The position numbers and the translations under genes were made by a program. A stretch of DNA of 64,000 nt from Daucus carota subsp. sativus (taxonomy: Eukaryota > Streptophyta > Magnoliopsida > Apiales > Apiaceae), in the NCBI RefSeq assembly GCF_001625215.2, contig NC_030387.2:38773606-38837605 (forward strand), read 5' to 3'. Of the stretch, positions 1 to 11,118 are shown in pieces (position 1 is the first letter of the stretch; every line of letters starts with the position of its first letter). The notes below the pieces were generated by a model, which worked only from the letters and a program-made list of their open reading frames with translations, was not told the origin of the DNA and did not search any database.

Positions 1-108
1 GTGTTTTTTATGCGGTGATACATATGTAGGCTGTAGCTTGGATTGGAAAATTGCTTTCTTGCGGGGTTCTCATTGTAAATTTTAATTTACTTCGTTATTG
101 TTTATTAG

Positions 109-609
109 CCGCCATATACGCATGCCAATAGGAAGAAGCTACAGGAGAGAATTATCAAAGAAAAAATGAAGCTTCCACCACACCTAACAACTGATGCTCA
201 TTCTTTGCTCAAGGGAGTAAGTATAACTACCAGATTTCAGAAAATAATAAGAAAATAATCCTTTCATCAATTTGTCAAGATTTATGATCTATGCACTTCA
301 TTTGTTTTTCAGTTGTTGCAAAAGGACCCGACAAAAAGGCTGGGCAGCGGTCCTAGGGGAGGGGATGAGATTAAAGGTCACAAGTGGTTTCGTACTGTTA
401 ATTGGAAGAAATTGGAAGCTAAAGAACTGATCCCGAAGTTCAAGCCTGATGTGAGTGGCAGAGACTGTACTGCCAATTTTGATTCGTGTTGGACTGCAAT
501 GCCTGCTGATGACTCCCCAGCTCCTACCCCGACTGCAGGTGCGCACTTTCACGGGTATACTTACATAGCACCCAATCCCTGGCTTTCTTCTGAACAAGCT
601 GAAGAGTAA
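109..609 (+). CDS. S6K-like AGC protein kinase, C-terminal exons (partial)
   Basis: Two terminal exons of a ribosomal-protein-S6-kinase-like Ser/Thr kinase, which in plants acts downstream of TOR and PDK1 in growth and translation control. Exons are 109-216 (36 codons, flanked by TTATTAG and GTAAGT) and 313-609 (preceded by TTTTTCAG, stop TAA). The first reads PPYTHANRKKLQERIIKEK, the end of an AGC kinase catalytic lobe. The second opens LLQKDPTKRLGSG, continues with HKWF and INWKKLEA-type sequence and FKP, and ends with the hydrophobic motif FHGYTYIAP; the Thr there is the usual TOR-dependent phosphorylation site. The ATP-binding and catalytic-loop exons lie left of the window. The tail after the hydrophobic motif (NPWLSSEQAEE) differs from the Arabidopsis S6K1/2 tail as I remember it, so a sister RSK/S6K-like clade is possible. 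Positions 1-108 are intron. Confidence 0.85.
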
Positions 610-1520
610 AGCCAGAATCCACCACCTAATTTGTCGATCTAATTCTTGTAAGTTGTAAATTATTATCTTTTAAGATTACCAAAAATTTTGACCCCACACA
701 TATATTCATGTGCTATATTACGTTTAGCATCTGCTGTGTAAAAGTTTTAACGTCTCTTAGACCAGAAACATGTTTCTATTTTTACGTGTAAGAATCTGCT
801 GTTTTGAAGTCTCTTAGACAAGATACGTGTTTCTATATTTACGCCTGGTATGTGTTCATTGATGTGTATTAATCATCACATCTCATTCACTGTCTTGTTA
901 AATCTAGATCACCTGCATAATTATGTTGGTCCCTTTGTCTATGTACACTTGTCTGGAGGTCTGGCCTACTGTCAAAGTGGGGAGGCTTAAGCAACCAGAC
1001 AGATAAGTGTCCAGAATTAATGATGATCGTATAATTTCCCACTACACCTCTTATCATACAAAGTTTGTATAAACTATTTCAGTTTATTGCCCTTACAGCT
1101 GAGTTATGGACAGCTACTACACATGTCTCTGTCGAGTCTTGAATATCATCAATAAGAGGAAAATATATATGAGATCGTTGAGAAATGATCGAGTTTTTAG
1201 CATTGATTGCATTGCTGTTGGTAAAGCCAGAAGGAAGCCTATTGTTTATGTTACACTTCAGAGTATAAGAATTGTCTATCAGCGGTAAATACATATGATC
1301 TATGAAATTTCTTGTTAGTAGCAACTGAGAAGAATCCTGAGAAGAAAAACATGACCATTTAACGTTTCCCAGCAACTTCTGGAAAGACTTGGCCTCGCAT
1401 GACTTGCAGTTGGCACACTTTCTTTGTTGTTTCATGGAAGAAAATTTGACTATGAGACCCAGAGCAATAGCTTGTCAACTTCCACATTCTGCCTCTTTGG
1501 GAGGGTTTTTCTTGTCGAAT
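610..1520. other. 3' flank of the kinase gene, no gene seen
   Basis: This stretch holds the 3' UTR of the S6K-like gene and intergenic sequence. Short open frames on both strands around 1080-1435 have no recognisable domain and look accidental. A short imperfect duplication (tctcttagac, acaygtttctat) occurs around 750-835. Confidence 0.5.
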
Positions 1521-1554
1521 AATTAAACACACTCGTATACAAGTCTAGTCTTTG

Positions 1555-1762
1555 ACAAGGTTCGAATACTCGATGTCCCGTCTCTCGTAAAAGAGCAAGA
1601 GATTCGAATCCTCAATGTCCCGTATCCCATAAAAGAGTGAGAGGTATGAATCTTCGATGTCCCATATCTTGTAAAGAGAACGGAGATATCGGCGGACCCA
1701 GAGGTGTCCCGTATGGCCGTATCTCGTAAAGAGAGCGAGAGAGATACCAACGGACCTAGAGG
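1555..1762. repeat. Degenerate tandem repeat of about 45-60 bp
   Basis: Four to five imperfect units share the cores gatgtcccgtatc and cgtaaagaga(g), for example near 1571, 1614, 1657 and 1708. The last two also share an ACGGACC(T/C)AGAGG block. Unit length varies, so this is an old decayed array. No coding potential is seen. Confidence 0.6.
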
Positions 1763-2079
1763 CCGCTTGCAGTTGAGATGTAATTTTTGTGTAACCAGGG
1801 GCCACACCGGTCTCCATCTACTTTATTGCTCTTATTAGCATGAAGCATCTACCCATATAAGCTGCGTATAAACTCATCCAGCTCATATATACTTTAAGAT
1901 AGTGGGACTAGAGGATAACCATTCATATACTAAAGTAACGCAGCTATATCTGTAACAAACGTGCCAAGACAAGTTTAATCACTCATACATACACTTGCCC
2001 ATAAAATATCAGAAACCTTGTGCTGATGGAGGAAATCTTATAGTACTCGATTCAGGTTTTCAACTGAAGATCACTTTCG

Positions 2080-2460
2080 ATCTGTGACGGAATTTGTGTT
2101 GAAGTTGATAATACGGATTTACGGGTTATATTTAACTGGAATTTTAATGAATTTTCATTTTATACTGTAACTATATAAAATGTTGTAAAGTTGATGTAAA
2201 ATTTTAGGTATTAAGTGCAATATTTCAAAATCTCATGAATTTATGTTAATTTTCAAACTTCTTAACTAGAAAATCCCACAAAATTTATCATTTTATAAAG
2301 TCCAAAAAAATTATTAACATGTGAATATCATCAAATTTTAATAGATTTTAGATAATCTCAATTGAATATCATCAGATTTTAAAACATAATTTAAAATTAT
2401 GATTAAATATCACCAGAATTTATAACATAATTCAAAATCCAAACTGAATACGTCAAGATT
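2080..2460. repeat. AT-rich dispersed repeat, copy 1
   Basis: Low-complexity AT-rich sequence built from phrases such as attttagataatctcaattg followed by aatatcatcagatttt. The same phrases recur at about 20130-20430 and 52590-53045, so this is a dispersed family and not unique spacer. I could not define its ends. Confidence 0.5.
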
Positions 2461-2469
2461 CTTATATAG

Positions 2470-2717
2470 TGGCTGTTTGGCGGGGCTTTTAAGCCCCGCT
2501 TCTGGACTTTTAAGTTAGAAGCACTTATTTCGTACCGTTTGTGTAAAAAGTCGAGAAGCACTTATAAAAAGCTACGATTCTTAGCTTTTGTTTCATGACT
2601 TCTGCTTTTTTCCCAAACACTTTAATCACTTATAAGTCTTAACTAACTTCTAACTTCTACTTCACTTTTTTATTTTAAGCAAGAAGCACTTATTTTAAGC
2701 TCACCCAAACGGCCCCA
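2470..2717. mobile_element. 248-bp TIR MITE, copy 1
   Basis: Small non-autonomous DNA transposon. The left end tggctgtttggcgggg pairs as an imperfect inverted repeat with the right end acccaaacggcccca, and the element is flanked by TAG on each side. A second copy of the same length lies at 40910-41157 with the same internal phrases (agaagcacttattt, cccaaacactttaatc). The superfamily is unsettled: the 3-bp flank would fit PIF/Harbinger, but TAG is not its usual target, and the inverted repeat could be read as starting a few bases further out. Confidence 0.75.
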
Positions 2718-3353
2718 TAGTTTTTAAAATTTGAGTTGAATAGCCGAGAATAAATTTGTATCTTCTAAAATCGCCGACAAATGTACAACCTAAATCATTA
2801 TTCTAGTTGAAATGAGTAACCGAATAATCCATGGATGCTATCCACCACTTCAACAACATCACAGTTGTCCTCCATGAATAAAATCTCTGGGCACCTTTTT
2901 TTCTAAACCAGACATCAAAAGAACGTCCCACAATGCCCACTACCTTTACAAATCCATAAAGACTAAAAGCAATGGCACTCACATTCAAAGATCCAACACT
3001 TAAACAAGAAACCAACAAATCGATTATATTTTTAACCAAAGAGATACAATGACTCTCCACCAGTACCCTCCACTTGATATCATCAAGCATATTCAAGTTC
3101 TGACTCGTGAGTCGTGACTCGGATCATCATCGACGAAAGGGTACTGGTGTTCGATCAGATTTACTTCTGATTACAAACCATAACAAACAAGCATCTAACA
3201 AGACATTAACTTCAGAATAGCATTTAGTTCTGGTCTGTACAATAAGAAAGATTAATCTCTTTAGTCAAAACTAATTTACCGCGTCTTTACTTGATAATCG
3301 ATATCCATTAACTTATTAAACCTCGTGTGGGGCTTCTGGTGTCGTTCCTTTCC
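2718..3353. other. Intergenic, 3' flank of the MYB gene
   Basis: The stretch includes the probable 3' UTR of the minus-strand MYB gene. A 97-codon open frame at 2803-3096 on the minus strand has gene-like composition but no domain I recognise and no homologous neighbour; it may be a captured gene fragment. Nothing else is supported. Confidence 0.35.
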
Positions 3354-4682
3354 TCATACCACGCTGATCATGCTATCTCCAATGCTGAAGTTTCGAGCCA
3401 CCTGATATACTGGATGTCTTGAGGACAACTGATCATGATGGCCGGATGACAGCGACAGATTGAGAGATAACATTGGATCATCCATTGAGAATCTTTCATT
3501 ATTGTCAACAGATGTACTTGGTGCTGGTGATTTAATCAAAGGGAGAGCTGAAACTGAATCTGACAGCATTGAGGGTGCATCGTTCACTTGGCCAGCAAAT
3601 TTAGCAGTCTGATTTCCTGATAGATTCTCTACCTGTTTCGAAAATAGTACAGGGCCAAATGAGCCAGGGTACGGTGATTGCATCACACACGGTGCTACAT
3701 TATCTTGATGAACATTTTCTTCTTCCATAGGAATTGCCGTGACCTAATAGCAATCAAACAATTTTGTTCAAAAGACAGATCTAAACAGAACTATATGCAT
3801 TTCAGTCAGTTCAATCCAAGTTCATTCTAATTTCCCCTCACTTAATTGCAATCAATCATCAATCCATGATATACAAACAATATATACCACTACGAGCTCA
3901 AAACAAGGACCGGAGATCTAATTACCGAATCAGTGGTGATATCAAAGAGGCTAGAGCGACGACGACGCCTATTAAGATTGCTCCTGCGAAGAAAGTACTT
4001 CTGAGCATGGCTAGCAACCTGAGTCGGAGTCCGAGTCTTAACAAAATTCCTCGAAATTCCTCTCCAATCTCCTTTCCCAACTTTCTGCAATCCCAAAAGG
4101 AACAGCTTGTGCTCTTCTTCCGTCCATGGAACTCCTATCAATCCCATCCATACATTCCATAATTAGTTTTTTTCCCAACAACAATTCATATTACAATTAC
4201 CATTAATATCGAATCACGCAATTTATATCACCAATAAAAATAAATTCGCATACATTAATTTAATTCAATATCCAATACTTCAATCATCCAATCTTATCAT
4301 TGTCTAGGTCAAAACATTTTTAGTACAATTATTAATTATTCTCACGCTAAAAACTGTTCTCAACTGAAACGCTACGCGTTCATATAAAAAGCATAAATAA
4401 ATGAATAAAGTGATCAAAATTAGTACCTCGTTTGCGCTCACGGCTAGCAGTGGACTGGTGGTGAACGACGTCGTCGGCGGAGGCATAACCGGCGCCGGCG
4501 CCGGCGGCCTCAACGGCAGCGCTATTATTCAACTCCTGATTAGGCAGCTCATACTCAGACAAATTATTCATACTCACGCTCTTCCTCATCGGATCCACCT
4601 TGACGCGCACGCCAAACAACATGATCTCGCCGGAACCGTCCTCGCCGGCGGCGACCGGAGCTTGGGAGCTGCGAGACATCAT
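3354..4682 (-). CDS. MYB1R1: MYB1R1-like single-repeat MYB transcription factor
   Basis: Predicted 284-residue nuclear transcription factor. Exons in gene order are 4682-4427, 4134-3926 and 3743-3354 (256, 209 and 390 nt, frame intact across GT-AG junctions). The single MYB repeat begins at about residue 86 ([20 protein letters not shown]) and carries the SHAQKYF signature of the class that binds I-box/TATCCA-type sites, followed by a basic run of arginines. Exon 1 encodes EIMLFGVRV and [15 protein letters not shown], the N-terminal blocks of potato MYB1R1 and its relatives, a group linked to drought response and leaf ageing. The CCHC zinc knuckle of the longer KUA1/MYBS3 type is absent. The C-terminal exon contains LSLNLSL, a match to the LxLxL EAR repression motif, so repressor activity is inferred. 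Two adjacent ATGs (4682 and 4679) make the exact start uncertain by one residue. Confidence 0.92.
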
Positions 4683-4768
4683 TCCACAGAAGTTCTAGAT
4701 TGTTTGTTTGAATGCAAGGTGAGATGTAATAATAGTATAGAGATAGAAGGTGTATGTATCTGTGTGTG

Positions 4769-4777
4769 TATATATAG
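4769..4777 (-). promoter_or_regulatory. Probable TATA box of the MYB1R1-like gene
   Basis: On the minus strand this reads CTATATATA, about 90 bp upstream of the start codon, the usual distance for a plant TATA box with a short leader. It is the only good TATA element just upstream of the gene. Read from sequence only. Confidence 0.5.
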
Positions 4778-4789
4778 ATGTGTTGTGTA

Positions 4790-6345
4790 AGAAAGATGAG
4801 GGAATCTTGATCGGCCGTACAATGGCTGTAATAAAAGATAGGTGGAGAGATTGATAGAGTGAATGTGCTCTGTTTTGTTACTTATATAGATGATTTTTGT
4901 ATATACGCAACTGTAAGTATATTACAACGGCATTTTATTTATTTATTCATGTATTTGTACTATTATAATGAAAAATGCTGGATACCGGAAAAAAAAATGT
5001 TTTCAATATTTTTCTCAAATTTAATTGACGATGTATAATTAGTTTTATTTTGTCTAACATATGTCATTTAGAAAAAAAAAAATTGAGAACTAAACTGAGA
5101 ACACATAACATTACTCATTGAAATTTTAGAAAATATGTTATGAAATAATTCAATAAGTTGATTGAAACTATCATACTGAATATGATGTGTTTTGTTATAC
5201 ACAGATTAAATGAAATGATACTAATAAGTATTACACCGAATGTGATATGTTATGATTTTTTTTAATAAAAGTTAATATTTAAAATTATTTTTATTTAAGA
5301 TTCTCTCCCCTAATGTTATATTAAAGCTAAACTAAGATATCTGAAGCTAATTAGACAAAAAAATAAAAAATTAGCAAGCATTAAAGATCCAAAATTAGTA
5401 CAAAAAGTTGATAACTATTAATTTTAAAAATATTTTATATATTTACCAGTTATATTCTGATGATCAATTAGTTCTGATTCTTGATCTACGCACCGGAAAA
5501 TTTGGAAATTCAGAGCGATTTGAAGTCGAGTCCTTGGTTGTAATTGATAGAATAAATGAAATTACTTAAATAGAGTAAGCAGAAAGAAGAAAAGGTTAGG
5601 TCATGGCAGTAGTTTAATAGGGCATTATAAAAACGGGGGGCAGAGATAGAAGAGGATAGGATAAGATAGGGGGTAGAACGGGCACCATGTGGCGATGTGC
5701 TTTGCTTGGCTATACTCACCTTTTTGTATTGGAATTCTCAACTTGTACGTGGCTGCCAGTGGACGGTTATTCTTTTCTTTCCGGTTATTGACTTATTGCA
5801 ATAAATTCGGACTAACGAAATCAAACTCGCACAAATTTTTGAGTGATTTATCCTAATTTCACTTGAAATACTAATCAACCTAGTATGATCTTGATTACTA
5901 AACTACCTCCAGGTTGAATATGTAAATTTCGTGATAAGGGTTCCAATAATTATTCCAATAGAGTTATTGATATTCATAGTTATGTAAATTTATCCCTAAA
6001 AACTTTCTTGGATCAACAAATATAAATGGTTGATTATATTTTTTGTTAAGGGGAGGGAGAGTTAAAATTCCAAATTTTTTACATAATCTTTAAAAGTGAC
6101 ATGTAGATGTCAAATAAGCGCCACCTAAATAATTTTAGCTAAGGACTTTTATCATTGAAGATGCTATAATCACTTCAATATCTATAAAAAGAACAGGTTG
6201 ATTCCATCACGTACGTTAGATTGAAAGTCTGTCAAATTGATTTTAACTCAGTACTTAATCGAGTGTTCGGATATTACATTTTTTATCTACACAATAATAT
6301 GATCAAGTTCTGATTATTTAGAAATATAAAATGTCTATTAATATT
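4790..6345. other. MYB promoter and AT-rich intergenic DNA
   Basis: The right flank of the MYB gene runs into AT-rich spacer. I see no gene. A 69-codon minus-strand open frame at 5510-5719 lacks any recognisable motif. The purine-rich patch at 5575-5680 is unusual in composition but unexplained. Confidence 0.4.
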
Positions 6346-6490
6346 TGTAGAAATCAGAAATTGGAATTAATCAATTACTCTATCGATCCAGGATTATCAG
6401 AAACTTTTTAGATAAATTGGTGGTGTCGATGAAATAGTATTCAAAGATTAATCGAAATTTTTTAAAAATCCAAAATTTCTAGAACACTGA
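6345..6490 (-). mobile_element. Decayed hAT-type MITE of the CAGTGTT family
   Basis: The right end, read on the minus strand, is CAGTGTTCTAGAAATTTTGG, followed by CGATTAATC-type phrases as in the intact copy at 10775-11110. The left end is degraded and its position approximate. It shares the phrase (t)ccaggattatc(a/g)gaaactttttt-gataaat with the copies near 21290 and 46960. Confidence 0.5.
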
Positions 6491-6537
6491 TTATATTATA
6501 AATATGGACAATATTGTATTTAGATTATAAATAAATA

Positions 6538-6965
6538 CTCTCTTCGCCCGAACAAGTTGCTTACGTTTTTGCACGCATTTTGATACTCCTATGAATTAGA
6601 GTTTCATAACGGTCTTTTATATTTCTTTTCTTTGAATAAAAGTTTAAACGTAAAATTTTTATTCAGAAAAAAAAATATTATGGAAAATAGGATTTTATAA
6701 GAGTCTCAAAATGCGTGACAAAAAATAGCGCAAAAATGAGGAGTGTATCTAAATATAGATTGATATACTTCCTCTCTCCCAGCAGGCTGTTTACGTTAAT
6801 TGTTTACACGTATTTTGAAACTCCTGCAAAATATAGTTTCATAACATTTTTCTGATTTATTTTAATAAAAATTTAAAAAATTATAAAAAATATTGTGAAA
6901 TTATACACTATAAAAATCTTAAAATGTGTGACCAAAAGCAATGTCAAGAAGTGCTGAGAAGTAGC
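6538..6965. mobile_element. Two decayed Stowaway-like MITEs side by side
   Basis: First unit about 6538-6745: starts tactctcttcgcccg and ends gaggagtgta, with internal mirrored phrases gcacgcattttgatactcc and gagtctcaaaatgcgtg. Second unit about 6768-6963: starts tacttcctctctccca, with cacgtattttgaaactcc mirrored by atcttaaaatgtgtg. Both have TA at the ends, as Tc1/mariner-type Stowaway elements do, but the CTCCCTCCGTCCC terminus is worn. Confidence 0.55.
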
Positions 6966-8253
6966 ATTTTCATATCCTGTGAAGTCAAGATGATTTTCGA
7001 TTTTTCTCAACAGGTTTAACTCATGCAGGTATATCATATTATATGAGATAAGTTAAAATAATAGGGTTATAATGACCTACTGAGTTTGGTGTTTACAGCA
7101 ATCAAATACTAATACAAGTGGACCTGTCATCTGGAGGTAACAACAACACAAATAGACTACTAGTAATATTATATTAAACTACTTTGGTGTTCAATTGGTT
7201 CTTAATTAATTAATCTTATCTCTAATTAAGATTCCCATTATCTTAATCTTGTAGCAGTAGTTAGGCAGAAATTGACTCTTTAACCATAATATGCAAGTCA
7301 TAATTACCACCTACTGCTAGCTAAGTTCCTTAATTTCACTGTCTATTTTTGCTAATATTTCTTGTTTTATATCTTTGTATATTTATACCAAAGTCGTCTT
7401 TAATTATGTCTCTGCATATTTATGCTAGAATCTTTTTTAGATGCTAAGTGCACACAATAATAGCTGAACTATAGAATATTAAATTACCCGGACGGAACTA
7501 GTGTAAATATTTTAACCAGAATTATCTTTTTTACATATCAAATTTTGTGACATTTTTTCCCGATGAGCCAGGTTTAGAGTGGAACTAGATTCGATCTGAT
7601 CCCGTCATAACAAAATTTAGATTATAATTTTTTATTAGAACATAATATGAGCTCGTAACCTCCTTCCTATATTTCAAGATTTTAAGAAAATTAATCACTT
7701 AACATGATATCAGAATTGAGGTTTACGAGAGATTTCAGTTCGATTCCTCGCTTATGGAAATCTTGGTTCGACTCCACCAACCCCAATATTTTCACAAGAT
7801 CCTTAAAAAAGGAAAAAGAAAAGTGATCCTGTTCATAATCAAAACATAGTACAAATCGCCCATAATTAAAAAAAAAAAAAAAAGAAGAGAGAAGAGTTGT
7901 GTATATATCTTCAAAGGAGAAAAGCTTAAATAAAAGTTGATAGTGATTACTGATTAGTGATTAAATTAGGTCAGGTTCACCTAACAAGTGATGGACTAGC
8001 CTTGCTTCGACTTCTACTATTACTCTTCATGTACGACCACCACTATCCATGTCTCCAATTATGATGCTTAAAATATCACTTGCAGATTGCATGCCCATAT
8101 ATAATATAAAAACTTTAAAAAATTAATAAAAAGTTACTCTATCAAATTTATTTTATAGTTAGCTTGCAAAAAATGGGCCAAAATTAGGTCGAACACGATC
8201 CTCGCTTTCTATCGGGCTAGAGGATTTTATATGTAACTCAGGCATTTGTTTTT
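6966..8253. other. Intergenic, with a TRIM-like LTR end and primer-binding site
   Basis: No gene is seen. At about 7694-7716 the sequence cacttaacatgatatcagaa matches an LTR end (..AACA) followed by TGATATCAGA, a variant of the initiator-methionine tRNA primer-binding site TGGTATCAGA. It is the same layout as at 15422, at 22255 (opposite strand) and in the better-preserved element at 31865-32369. The rest is AT-rich spacer. Confidence 0.4.
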
Positions 8254-8261
8254 GTTCCTCT

Positions 8262-8984
8262 TAGGGGTGAGCATTCGGTTCGGGTATCCATATACCGAAT
8301 GGATATATCCGAAATATTTTGGTTCGGATATCGAACCGATAAAATATAATTCGGTATATGGAATGTTTTTAGATAATTTCGGAATTTCGGTTTTTTAAAA
8401 CGGACTTTTGGATTTATCCGAATTAATCAAAAATCCAAAATTTTGTAATAAATATCTTTTATACTATTTTCATCTACTAATTTATATAGTTATGTTGTAA
8501 CTTATCCTTTAGGTTTTTTTGAAACATAATAAACAATATCAAATTTCAAACATTATCTATGTGTATGTTTATCATTTGGTTGTCTCTAATAAGCTATGAT
8601 TTATCAATTTATTTCTCTAAGATAAATTATGATTTGCACTTTGTTTTATTTAAATAAATGGTGCCTTATGTTCCTGTAGTTTGACTAGTTAATACGGTCT
8701 AGAATGAATATTATAATTTCATTTTAAGAATTTCATTTTCTTTTTAATTTTGTTATACACATGCAGTTTGTGTTATATGCACAATTAAGGTTGTGTTATA
8801 TGATACTTTTTGTTGTTTGGTTTTTTGGAAAGTTTGGAATCCGATCCGGATTAATATTAATGGTTTGGTTTCCATCCGAAATTAATTCGGTTCGGTATTT
8901 GGAAATGAAATTTCACATTTTTGGAAATTTGGATATCCAAAATAATTTCGGTTCGGTAACCAAATTTCCGAATACTCACCCCTA
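8262..8984. mobile_element. Non-autonomous hAT element, 723 bp, exact 8-bp TSD
   Basis: Ends are TAGGGGTGAGCATTCGG on the left and CCGAATACTCACCCCTA on the right, an inverted repeat of at least 16 bp with one mismatch. The flanks are a perfect 8-bp duplication GTTCCTCT at 8254-8261 and 8985-8992. Eight-bp duplications with TAGGGGTG-type ends are typical of hAT MITEs. Subterminal parts are rich in ggttcgg and ccgaa phrases, likely transposase-binding repeats. There is no transposase frame; a 74-codon frame near the right end is an artefact of these repeats. Confidence 0.92.
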
Positions 8985-8992
8985 GTTCCTCT

Positions 8993-9592
8993 ATCCCTTT
9001 ATTTTCTGTTGGCACTTTTTCCTTTTGCATGAATACCGAGAGATCATCATAAAATTTCATTTTTATCTCAGCAGGAGAAAATAAGCTTTAACAGGGAGGT
9101 AGTCGTTTTATTCCAAGTGGTAATTTGACTCGGTTTAAAGGAAGTTATTTATTATTCATATTAAATAAGTATATTATAAATAATAAGTAGACTAATATTT
9201 GTAAATAATTTAGTATTTGTATAACGTGATTTATACTTTATTTAAAGGATAATTTTATTTTAGAAAACAGAGCTTATCAAAGAAGAAGGCAGAAAAAGAG
9301 AGAAGTTAGGTTTTTTAACATAATATTTTTAACTCCAAAATTTCTTAAAATTATTTCACCTTATACATACGAGGGAAAAAAACAAAAACTATGTCTATAA
9401 ACAAACTTTTACCATGTTAAAAAATATGATACATGCCTCATATATGTTTTAAAAACTATTCAAATTTAATGAAAAAATTAAACATAAGTTAAATATGTTA
9501 AAAAATATGATACATGTCTTATACTTATTTTAAAAACCATTCAAATTAAGTCCATATTATTTCTCATGATACAATGATATCTGAATATTTGA
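8993..9592. other. AT-rich intergenic DNA
   Basis: No gene is seen. A direct repeat of about 60 bp, containing ttaaaaaatatgatacatg and caaatt, occurs near 9415-9475 and 9500-9548. Confidence 0.4.
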
Positions 9593-9640
9593 ATATAATC
9601 TATGATTCATATTCGATCGAACTCATATATATATATATAT

Positions 9641-9691
<51 letters not shown>

Positions 9692-9713
9692 TTCGATCGA
9701 ATATGAATCATAG

Positions 9714-9722
<9 letters not shown>
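9593..9722. repeat. Long near-perfect palindrome with (AT)n centre
   Basis: The left arm ataatctatgattcat followed by attcgatcgaactcatatat is mirrored exactly by the right arm atatatgagttcgatcga followed by atatgaatcatagattat. The centre is an (AT)n tract interrupted once by agggat. The unique part of each arm is about 35 bp with no mismatch. A further (AT)n tract runs to about 9762. Such a structure would extrude as a hairpin and could also be an assembly artefact. Confidence 0.85.
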
Positions 9723-9762
<40 letters not shown>

Positions 9763-9764
<2 letters not shown>

Positions 9765-10766
9765 ATTGATAAATAAGCTCCACAGTTTACTATTTAAACT
9801 CCAAATCCAAATTTTATACCATATTTACCCATGCCTTCTCCACATATTTCATCCATATTAGTGGTGATAATGAGATTTGGATAATTAAAAAAATTGAATT
9901 GGAGCTTAAATAATAAACTTTTGAACTTATTTATCAATTCCTTATATATATATTATATTTTTAAATTTTGGGATGCAAACAATCACTAAATCCTCAGTGT
10001 CTTCTTATTTTTGTTGATGAGGATCGAAAATGCTTGTGTCCCCATTACATATCCGATAATCAACATAAATTGATTAATCCATATATTATATCCTGAACAT
10101 GAAAAAGGACAAACAATAAAGAAAAAACCTTTAGAAAGCACAAAAGAATATCTTGATGAACACAAGTTAAAATCCATTAAGCTGGCAGCTAGAGGCTGCC
10201 TGAGACCTGCCTGCTTTGTTTAGCCTCAATCCATCCGAAACAGCAAAGCCATAGCTTTGAAAATCAGCTTGGCTTAGACACAAAGTACCAATTAGTCACT
10301 AATCAAGTACCTTAATCCATAAATTAAGCATAATCCATGTTCAAACTCACTTGCTGACAGTGATTAAAATTCAAAACCCAAACTTTGTGCAGCTCCACAT
10401 GTGTGGTTTAGTGTAAAGGACAGGTCCTAAAGCCTGTAAAGGTTGGCGGGCGAACCCAGATGTGAAATTCTTTATGTTATCAAGATAGATATAATGTATT
10501 TATTATATTGGTCGATTAAGGTTTGTCTTCTATGATTGATTCTTTAATTATGGTTTAAGTTTAATTAATCCTAGTGTTATAATCCCCACAACTGGCATTA
10601 ATATAGGATTTGTTGACCCAACTCCACCTGTTATTGTTAACATTATCGTTTTGTCTGAAAAATTTTCTGAATCTCTATAATACAGGGAGTGAGACTCTGA
10701 GGGACATAAATCCAGAGTTAACTATACAATTATTACGGAAGAAAATCGAGAATATGCTATTTAGCT
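9763..10766. other. Intergenic DNA
   Basis: I see no gene. Open frames up to 90 codons overlap the neighbouring transposon and have no motif. Confidence 0.4.
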
Positions 10767-10774
10767 ATCACATA

Positions 10775-11110
10775 CAGTGTTCTAAAAATTCCCGATTAAT
10801 CTCTTGCAAAGTCGGTCACCGATTCGATTTTCGAAATCCGATTAATCTTTATATATATATATCTTCATCGAATTATATATGATAAATTAATAAATCTAAA
10901 ACACTATATTACTTTAAATATGAATAATTATAGAGTTTATGAATATAGTAAATATATTAGTTACTAAATAGATAATATAATAATAACTAAATATTAAATA
11001 ATATTTTAATATTAAAATAAATCCGATTTTCACTCCGATTAATCTTTCCGATTAATCTCTGAATCGGTAGCTCAACCGATTAGGTATGATTCCCGATTTC
11101 TGTAACACTG
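10775..11110. mobile_element. Non-autonomous hAT element, 336 bp, exact 8-bp TSD
   Basis: Begins CAGTGTTCTAAAAATTCCCG and ends in the inverted match GATTTCTGTAACACTG. The flanks are a perfect 8-bp duplication ATCACATA (10767-10774 and 11111-11118). Each subterminal region carries several CCGATTAATC repeats, the type of array hAT transposases bind. No coding frame is present. Decayed relatives lie near 6345-6490, 21245-21420, 39310-39508 and 46625-47035, so this is the best-preserved member of a local family. Confidence 0.9.
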
Positions 11111-11118
11111 ATCACATA

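Noticed and set aside
8761-9060. Open frames on both strands at the right end of the hAT element
   Set aside because: Created by the repetitive ggttcgg/ccgaa subterminal sequence of the transposon.
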